Assembly: GCA_016202785.1 (NCBI GenBank)
Contig: JACQOC010000051.1
Location: 1-10,724, forward strand
DNA length: 10,724 bases
Source: Candidatus Aenigmatarchaeota archaeon
GTDB taxonomy: Archaea > Aenigmatarchaeota > Aenigmatarchaeia > QMZP01
Direction of reading: 5' to 3'
In this document: positions 6,156-10,724 of the stretch, in pieces
Position numbering within the stretch: the first letter of the stretch is position 1
How the letters are laid out: every line of letters begins with the position of its first letter
Program-made: the position numbers and the translations under genes
Notes under the pieces: model-generated
What the model saw: the letters and a program-made list of their open reading frames with translations, nothing else
What the model was told of the DNA's origin: nothing
Databases searched by the model: none

Positions 6156-9033
6156 CGACGCAAAGCAGCGCTTGCGGGAAATGTTCTCAGCTAGCTATAA
6201 GCAGCATTACGAGGTCAGGCTGTTCAAGGAGCAAGGCTTTGCCCGGAAGGTTTGTAAGAGCTGCGGCCGGGCGTTCTGGACCTTTGCGGGCAGCAAGGAC
6301 ATCTGCGGCGACAGCAAGTGCCAAACATATACTTTCATCGGCAAGCAGGTGACGAAGAAGAGCTTCGACTACATCGAAAGCTGGAAGCAGATAGAGAAGT
6401 TCTTTGTCAAGAACGGCCACGCTTCCATCCAGCGCTACCCGGTCTTGTGCCGCTGGTTTCCCGACCTGTATTTCACCATCGCCGGCATCGTCGATTTCCA
6501 GCGCATGGACGGAAACAAAACGGTGTTCGAGCTGCCGGCCAATCCGCTCATCCTGCCGCAGCCCTGCCTGCGCTTCAACGACATACCGAACGTGGGCATA
6601 ACGGGCCGGCATAACACGACCTTCATCATGGTGCAGCAAACGGCCATGTACGACGGCAAGAACGGCTATTGGAAGGACCAGTGCATCGACCTGGACTTCC
6701 GGCTGCTGACCGAAGTGTTCGGCATTGCGCCACAGGAGATAACCTTCCTGGAAGACGTGTGGATGGGGCCGAACGCGTTCGGCCCGTCGCTGGAATATTA
6801 CGCCCATGGCCTGGAGTTAGGCAATGCTGTTTTCACGCAGTTCTTGGGCAATGCTGACCGGCATGAGGAGATGCAGGAAAAGGTCATCGACATGGGCGCC
6901 GGCCTGGAGCGCTTTGCCTGGGTCGGCAGCAAGGCATCGACCAGCTATGAGCCGGTGTTCGGGCCAGTGGTCGGCTACATGAAGAAGCAGGCTGGAATAA
7001 AGGACACGGCCATTTTCGACCGCTACGCTTTGCTAGCCGGCCGGCTGGACTTCGAGAGCCCGGCGGAAGTGAAGGCCGGCATGGCGTCCATCGCCAAGGA
7101 GTTGGGAATAAGCCAGGCGCAGATGCGCGAAGCGATAGAACCGCTGCAGGCCATTTACGCCATTGCCGACCACACCAAGACGCTGCTGCTGGCCATTGCG
7201 GATGGTGGCATCCCGTCCAACGTCGGCGCCGGCCACAATTTGCGCGTCATTTTGCGCCGGTCGCAATCCTTCATCAACCGCTTCGGCTTTGACATTTCCT
7301 TGGAGAAAGTTGCCAAGATGCATGCGCGGCACCTGAAGCCGCTGTACCCGGAGCTGAAGGATGCGCTGGACAAGTTCGCTGCGGTGGTTGGGATAGAGAA
7401 GGAACGGCAGGAACGCTCTATGGAAAAGGCCAGCGCGATCCTGCAGAAGGAGCTGGAAAAAGGCATAGATGCGGAGCGCATGGCCATGCTGTATACCACG
7501 CACGGGATAACCCCAGAGCTGATGGAAAGCGCGGCCCAAGCAGCTGGTAAGCCGTTTGCCATGCCTACCGATTTCTACACCCGGCTGACCGAGATGCACA
7601 TGCAGGCAGCAACGCACCAGGAAAAGCGGGTCGGCCTGCCAACACTACCAAGCACCAAGCTGCTGTTTTACGATAGGCCGATGGCGGAGACATTTACCGC
7701 CAAAGTGTTACACGCGGCCGGCAACCGGCTGGTACTGGACCAGACGCTGTTCTATCCGGAAGGCGGCGGCCAGGCAGCTGATGGCGGTGTCATAGACGGC
7801 GCCAAGGTGACCGATGTCCAGACGGAAGACGGCATTGTTGTGCACACCCTGGAAAAAAGCCTGCCACTACGGGCCAGCCAGGAAGTTGCCGGCAAGATTG
7901 ACCTGGCCAAGCGGCAGCAGCACATGCAGCATCATACCGGCATCCACATCGTCAACGGGGCGGCCAGGCACGTCATCGGTGCGCATGTCTGGCAGGCCGG
8001 CAGCCGCAAGACGGCTGAGAAGGCCAGCCTGGACGTGACGCATTACCGGCAGTTTTCGGAAGCCGAAATTGCGGAGATGGAACGCCAGGCCAACGCCATT
8101 GTGGGGAAAAACCTTGCAGTCAAGAAGCACGTGATGCCGCGCCCGGAAGCCGAGCAGAAATTCGGCCTGCGCATCTACCAGGGCGGGCCGGCGAAATCCA
8201 AGACGCTACGTCTGGTCGAGATCCCGGGCTGGGACGTGGAAGCGTGCGGCGGCACGCACTGGGACCATACGGCCGACGTCGGCCGGATAATCATCCTGGG
8301 CTCGGAGCGCATCCAGGATGGCGTTAACCGGCTGACGATCAAGGCCGGCAAGGAAGCGGAACGCTTCCTGGATGAGAACCAGCGGGCAATGCAGGAAATT
8401 ATTGGCACTATGTCTGGCGCCGGCCTGCTGTTTGCTGCTGACATTGCGCACGGCGACAAGGCTGCAGCATACCAGCAGGTGAAGCAAGCCAGCTCAGTGT
8501 TTGACGTCGAGCCGGCCATGCTGAAACAGACCGTAGGGCGGTTCCTGACGGAAATAGCGCAAGACCGCAAAACACTTGCTGACATTGCCGCCCGGTCGAA
8601 ATCAAGGCCCAAACCGCCAGGCAAGATTGCCCCGTTCCAGTCGCTGCAAGCAGCATGCGATTACCTGTTCGCGCTCTGGAAAGAACAGAAAAAGGAAATG
8701 GCCAAGGCCGGCCAGGAGTTTGCCGCCCAGGAATCGGAGCGGCTGCTGAAACTGGCCAAGGGTGGCATGGTTTGCTCAGTGATCAATGCCAGCCGGGAGG
8801 AGATGATAAGCGTAGGGAGCATCATAACCGGCAAGCAGCCAGACCTTGCGGTTTTGCTGGCCAACCAGAAGGGTGAAGTGGTTGGGATCGGCAAAGGCAA
8901 GGACATGGCCGCGCTGGTCAGGGAAGTGTGCCAGAAGGCCAACGGTTCCGGCGGCGGACGGCCGGACTTCGCGCAGGGCAAGGGCGATGCGGCAAAACTG
9001 GCCAAGGTGCTGGCAGAAATGGCTGGGAAATAG
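6151..9033 (+). CDS. alaS: Alanyl-tRNA synthetase, archaeal type
   Basis: This class II synthetase charges tRNA-Ala in the cytoplasm. The ATG at 6151 (960 residues) is preferred because MGDAKQRLREMFS...YEVRLFKEQGF matches where archaeal AlaRS proteins begin. An in-frame ATG at 6118 would add 11 residues and sits at leaderless distance from the TATA-like box. Domains in order: Cys4 zinc motif C35/C38/C52/C57; aminoacylation core with FQRMDGN, the motif 2-like CLRFNDIPNVGITGRHNTTF and motif 3 GAGLERFAW; tRNA-recognition helices; editing domain with HTGIH (H595, H599) and CGGTH (C699, H703), the zinc ligands used to clear mischarged Ser/Gly-tRNA; and a C-terminal C-Ala region with GGRPDFAQG. All key residues are present. 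A segment often reading GPC-E-- in archaeal enzymes is GPSLEYY here. Length slightly exceeds the usual roughly 900. The stop abuts the convergent tag stop with no gap. Confidence -1.
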   Translation: MGDAKQRLREMFSASYKQHYEVRLFKEQGFARKVCKSCGRAFWTFAGSKDICGDSKCQTYTFIGKQVTKKSFDYIESWKQIEKFFVKNGHASIQRYPVLCRWFPDLYFTIAGIVDFQRMDGNKTVFELPANPLILPQPCLRFNDIPNVGITGRHNTTFIMVQQTAMYDGKNGYWKDQCIDLDFRLLTEVFGIAPQEITFLEDVWMGPNAFGPSLEYYAHGLELGNAVFTQFLGNADRHEEMQEKVIDMGAGLERFAWVGSKASTSYEPVFGPVVGYMKKQAGIKDTAIFDRYALLAGRLDFESPAEVKAGMASIAKELGISQAQMREAIEPLQAIYAIADHTKTLLLAIADGGIPSNVGAGHNLRVILRRSQSFINRFGFDISLEKVAKMHARHLKPLYPELKDALDKFAAVVGIEKERQERSMEKASAILQKELEKGIDAERMAMLYTTHGITPELMESAAQAAGKPFAMPTDFYTRLTEMHMQAATHQEKRVGLPTLPSTKLLFYDRPMAETFTAKVLHAAGNRLVLDQTLFYPEGGGQAADGGVIDGAKVTDVQTEDGIVVHTLEKSLPLRASQEVAGKIDLAKRQQHMQHHTGIHIVNGAARHVIGAHVWQAGSRKTAEKASLDVTHYRQFSEAEIAEMERQANAIVGKNLAVKKHVMPRPEAEQKFGLRIYQGGPAKSKTLRLVEIPGWDVEACGGTHWDHTADVGRIIILGSERIQDGVNRLTIKAGKEAERFLDENQRAMQEIIGTMSGAGLLFAADIAHGDKAAAYQQVKQASSVFDVEPAMLKQTVGRFLTEIAQDRKTLADIAARSKSRPKPPGKIAPFQSLQAACDYLFALWKEQKKEMAKAGQEFAAQESERLLKLAKGGMVCSVINASREEMISVGSIITGKQPDLAVLLANQKGEVVGIGKGKDMAALVREVCQKANGSGGGRPDFAQGKGDAAKLAKVLAEMAGK

Positions 9034-9633
9034 TCACTTGAGGCTTTTTTCAATGCCGTGCGCCATGCCGGCAGTTTCCTTGTAGCGGAAACAGTCGATG
9101 GTGTGGTCGTTGGCCATGCCGACCGCTTGCATGTGCGCGTAGCATGTTGTTGGGCCGAAGAACCTAAAACCTTTTTCCTTCATGTCCTTGGCCAACGCCT
9201 CCGACTCCGTGCTGGTCGGCTTATAGTCGTTCATGGACTGCAGCTTGCTCTGCACCGGCCGGAAGCCGACAAAGCCCCACATGTAACGGGCAAAGCTGCC
9301 GTGCTCCGTGCGTATCTCTAGGAAGCGCTGCGCGTTGTTGATGGCCGCTTCGATTTTGGCGCGGTTGCGGACGATGCCGGCATCGTTCATCAGCCTGGCA
9401 ATGTCGCTGGCGTTGAACTTGGCAACTTTGGCGAAGTCGAAATTGGCAAAGGCCTTGCGGTAGTTCTCGCGCTTGTTTAGGATGGTAGCCCAGCTCAGGC
9501 CGGCCTGCGCGCTCTCCAGCACTAGGAACTCGAACAATTTGTGGTCGTTAAGCACGGGCACGCCCCATTCCAGGTCATGGTACCGCTCGTAAAGCGTGTT
9601 GCCGTCCGGCACCCAGGGGCAGCGTTTTGGCAT
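9034..9633 (-). CDS. tag: DNA-3-methyladenine glycosylase I
   Basis: This base-excision repair enzyme removes 3-methyladenine from alkylated DNA. From the ATG at 9633 it has 199 residues, close to E. coli Tag (187), and begins MPKRCPWV, matching the start of the family (MERCGWV). A GTG three codons upstream (9642) is a possible alternative start. The zinc ligands of the family are visible: Cys in RCPWV, His in YHDLEWGVP, and His and Cys in NDHTIDC. The active-site region LVLESAQAGLSWATILNKRENY contains the catalytic-type Glu and Trp. PTSTESEALAKDMKEKGFRFFGPTTCYAHMQAVG is encoded near 9116-9220 and is also family-typical. It follows the CxxC protein gene by 25 bp on the same strand, so the two are probably one transcript. 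No strong Shine-Dalgarno sequence precedes either start. Tag is mainly a bacterial family, so past transfer is possible but not shown here. Confidence -1.
   Translation of the reverse strand: MPKRCPWVPDGNTLYERYHDLEWGVPVLNDHKLFEFLVLESAQAGLSWATILNKRENYRKAFANFDFAKVAKFNASDIARLMNDAGIVRNRAKIEAAINNAQRFLEIRTEHGSFARYMWGFVGFRPVQSKLQSMNDYKPTSTESEALAKDMKEKGFRFFGPTTCYAHMQAVGMANDHTIDCFRYKETAGMAHGIEKSLK
9045..9050 (+). terminator. T6 tract 12 bases past the alaS stop
   Basis: Archaeal RNA polymerase can terminate at oligo-T without a hairpin. The run TTTTTT lies just after the alaS stop, inside the last codons of the oppositely oriented tag gene (GAA AAA AGC on its strand). It could end the alaS transcript but may only reflect tag coding sequence (Glu-Lys-Ser). 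Confidence -1.
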
Positions 9634-9658
9634 GCAATCCACGGTCGTTTATTGGCCA

Positions 9659-10153
9659 TCAGCCGCCGATGTCGCGCAGCAGGCACTCGGCCGGCTGCAC
9701 CGTGCTGATGCCGCAGAACTTGTCCATCAGGTTTGCCTCAGTCGCGTTGGCGAACGGTATGGTTTCCTGGTAGCCAGTCGGCGCGATGAAGTTTATGCCC
9801 AGGCTTTCGTTCTTCACCGCCTCTTCCACCACCACGAAGCCGGCCACGCGGCCCGCGAAAGTGGTTATGGCCGGCTTGGCCGCCGCGCAGGCTGCACAGC
9901 CTTCCGGATAGAAGTTCTCCACTAGCGTCCGGCCGGTCTCCAGGATCAGCGCCTTCTCCTCAGAGGTCAGCTCGCGGTTGACGTAGCCGGCAGTCATTAT
10001 GTTGTTGAGTTCCTGCTGCTGCTGGATGAACGGATCGTTGGGTTCCTGCTGCTGCCGGCCGCTGAACACCCCTTGGTAGATGACCGCATAACCGATGCCG
10101 GAGCCGAACATTACCACGATGAGGAACAATGCCAGATGCTTGTTCATGGGCAT
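9659..10153 (-). CDS. Membrane-anchored CxxC protein, thioredoxin-fold-like
   Basis: I do not recognise a named family. From the ATG at 10153 it has 164 residues and starts MPMNKHLALFLIVVMFGSGIGYAVIY, an N-terminal signal anchor or uncleaved signal peptide. An ATG two codons later (10147) is equally possible. A TTG at 10180 is excluded as a start because it lies within a few bases of the TATA-like box, upstream of the expected transcript start. A Gln-rich linker (RQQQEPNDPFIQQQQELNN) follows, then NFYPEGCAACAAAKP. The latter resembles the strand-CxxC-helix-Lys-Pro layout of thioredoxin-fold proteins, with TIPF as a possible cis-Pro loop equivalent. Two further Cys lie near the C-terminus (DKFCGI, AECLL). 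The inferred location is outside the membrane; two N-x-S/T sequons (NESL, NATE) fit. A role in envelope disulfide chemistry is plausible, not demonstrated. It is first in a likely two-gene unit with tag. Confidence -1.
   Translation of the reverse strand: MPMNKHLALFLIVVMFGSGIGYAVIYQGVFSGRQQQEPNDPFIQQQQELNNIMTAGYVNRELTSEEKALILETGRTLVENFYPEGCAACAAAKPAITTFAGRVAGFVVVEEAVKNESLGINFIAPTGYQETIPFANATEANLMDKFCGISTVQPAECLLRDIGG
10004..10054 (-). repeat. Imperfect 18-bp direct repeat coding the Gln-rich linker
   Basis: Two 18-bp copies (10037-10054 and 10004-10021, read on the - strand) share CAGCAGCAGGAAC-CAAC with one mismatch, 33 bp apart. They encode QQQEPN and QQQELN, so the linker grew in an in-frame 11-codon step. 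Confidence -1.
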
Positions 10154-10181
10154 AACTACCAAGTGTATATTGCAGCACAAC

Positions 10182-10190
10182 TTTTAAATT
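10182..10190 (-). promoter_or_regulatory. TATA-like box for the CxxC protein/tag unit
   Basis: On the - strand this reads AATTTAAAAG with its core near 10186, 33 bp upstream of the ATG at 10153. It predicts a transcript start near 10160 and a very short leader, and is the main reason for choosing 10153 or 10147 over the upstream TTG. Confidence -1.
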
Positions 10191-10193
10191 GTA

Positions 10194-10208
10194 ATGCGCC
10201 TGGCGCAT
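10194..10208. promoter_or_regulatory. Perfect 15-bp palindrome between divergent promoters, possible operator
   Basis: ATGCGCC and GGCGCAT flank a single central T. It begins 4-5 bp upstream of the TATA-like box of the CxxC gene and about 26 bp upstream of the HMG-CoA synthase TATA-like box. A dimeric regulator could bind here and affect one or both genes. No further copy was noticed in the window, and no regulator gene is present. Confidence -1.
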
Positions 10209-10233
10209 ACGTCAATAGCCTAACGCCTGCCGG

Positions 10234-10244
10234 ATATTTATAAG
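10234..10244 (+). promoter_or_regulatory. TATA-like box for HMG-CoA synthase
   Basis: ATATTTATAAG contains a strong archaeal TATA core (TTTATA, 10237-10242). It is centred 29 bp before the ATG at 10269, predicting a start within a few bases of the codon, i.e. a near-leaderless mRNA. No Shine-Dalgarno-like sequence is seen before the ATG. Confidence -1.
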
Positions 10245-10268
10245 GGCCGGCCATACTATTAGTTGCCT

Positions 10269-10724
10269 ATGGTCGGCATTTGCGGCTACGGAGCATACGT
10301 TCCGCGGCTGAGGATTAAGGCGGAAGAGATCGCTCGCATCTGGGGGGCGGATGCGGACAGCATCAAAGCCGGCTTGCTGGTGGAAGAGAAGAGCGTGCCG
10401 GAAAGCGATGAGGACGCCATAACCATCAGCGTGGAGGCCGGCCGCAATGCTTTGGAGATGGCCAAAGTAAGCACAGCTGACATTGGCGCATTATACATCG
10501 GCTCGGAGAGCCACCCGTACGCGGTCAAGCCTTCCGGTACGGTAGTCGCTGAAGCGCTGGGCATTGGGCCGTACTTGAGCGTGGTCGACACCCAGTTCGC
10601 GTGCCGGGCTGGAACCACTTGCATGTATCTGTGCGCTGGGTTGGTGAAGGCCGGTTATGTGAAATATGGGCTGGCCATTGGCGCTGACACCAGCCAGGGC
10701 ATGCCCGGCGACGCTTTGGAGTAT
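10269..10724 (+). CDS. Hydroxymethylglutaryl-CoA synthase, archaeal type, 3'-truncated by window edge
   Basis: The enzyme condenses acetyl-CoA with acetoacetyl-CoA to HMG-CoA, the committed feed into the mevalonate pathway for archaeal isoprenoid lipids. The first 152 codons are visible and the frame is open to the end of the window. The protein starts MVGICGYGAYVPRLRI, as in archaeal HMG-CoA synthases, with VEEKSVPESDEDAITISVEA (residues 38-57) and the catalytic cysteine C112 in TQFACRAGTT. GSESHPYAVKPSGTVVAEALG is also typical of the family. The thiolase-fold start is intact. In many archaea this gene is followed by acetoacetyl-CoA thiolase and a DUF35 scaffold protein that form a complex with it; that would be expected just past the right edge but cannot be seen here. 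Family assignment is strong. Confidence -1.
   Translation, partial: MVGICGYGAYVPRLRIKAEEIARIWGADADSIKAGLLVEEKSVPESDEDAITISVEAGRNALEMAKVSTADIGALYIGSESHPYAVKPSGTVVAEALGIGPYLSVVDTQFACRAGTTCMYLCAGLVKAGYVKYGLAIGADTSQGMPGDALEY

Noticed and set aside
6187..6807. 206-codon open frame on the - strand opposite alaS
   Set aside because: The + strand encodes unmistakable AlaRS catalytic motifs throughout this stretch; the antisense product has no recognisable feature.
10154..10180. Upstream TTG start giving nine extra residues (with CC) on the CxxC protein
   Set aside because: The TTG lies directly beside the TATA-like box, so the transcript would begin downstream of it; the ATG at 10153 or 10147 also puts the hydrophobic segment at the N-terminus.

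Overview
This 10.7 kb window looks archaeal. The alanyl-tRNA synthetase has the archaeal-type N-terminal Cys4 zinc motif, the gene at the right edge is the archaeal-type HMG-CoA synthase, a huge sequon-rich surface protein ends in a single membrane helix, and the two intergenic gaps carry TATA-like boxes about 26-33 bp from start codons (leaderless or near-leaderless genes). Gene density is very high: two convergent gene pairs are separated by 1 bp and 0 bp. The lineage cannot be fixed from the sequence. LamG surface proteins together with compact gene packing would fit a DPANN archaeon such as Diapherotrites or Micrarchaeota, but that is a guess.

Layout: (1) 1-4293 (+), the 3' part of a giant modular surface glycoprotein with three LamG modules (the first only as its last strands), Ig-like modules, a Gly/Ser linker, membrane-proximal beta domains and a C-terminal membrane anchor. 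(2) 4295-6057 (-), an APC-superfamily amino-acid permease fused to a pair of CBS domains, interrupted by a one-base frameshift near 5403. (3) 6058-6117, a compact divergent promoter with one TATA-like box midway between the permease start and the first possible alaS start. (4) 6118/6151-9033 (+), alaS, archaeal-type alanyl-tRNA synthetase. (5) 9034-9633 (-), tag, DNA-3-methyladenine glycosylase I. (6) 9659-10153 (-), a membrane-anchored protein with a CxxC motif resembling thioredoxin-fold proteins, probably co-transcribed with tag. (7) 10154-10268, a second divergent promoter region with two TATA-like boxes and a perfect 15-bp palindrome. (8) 10269 to the end (+), the start of HMG-CoA synthase (mevalonate pathway).

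Most genes are housekeeping. The permease and alaS share one short promoter region, so amino-acid uptake and alanine charging may be expressed together. The surface protein, the CxxC protein and the permease are cell-envelope proteins. The most interesting observation is architectural: in the surface protein each LamG domain appears to be inserted inside an Ig-like domain, and a neighbouring copy of the same Ig-like domain without the insertion shows where the split falls. I found no defence system, CRISPR array, mobile element or RNA gene.
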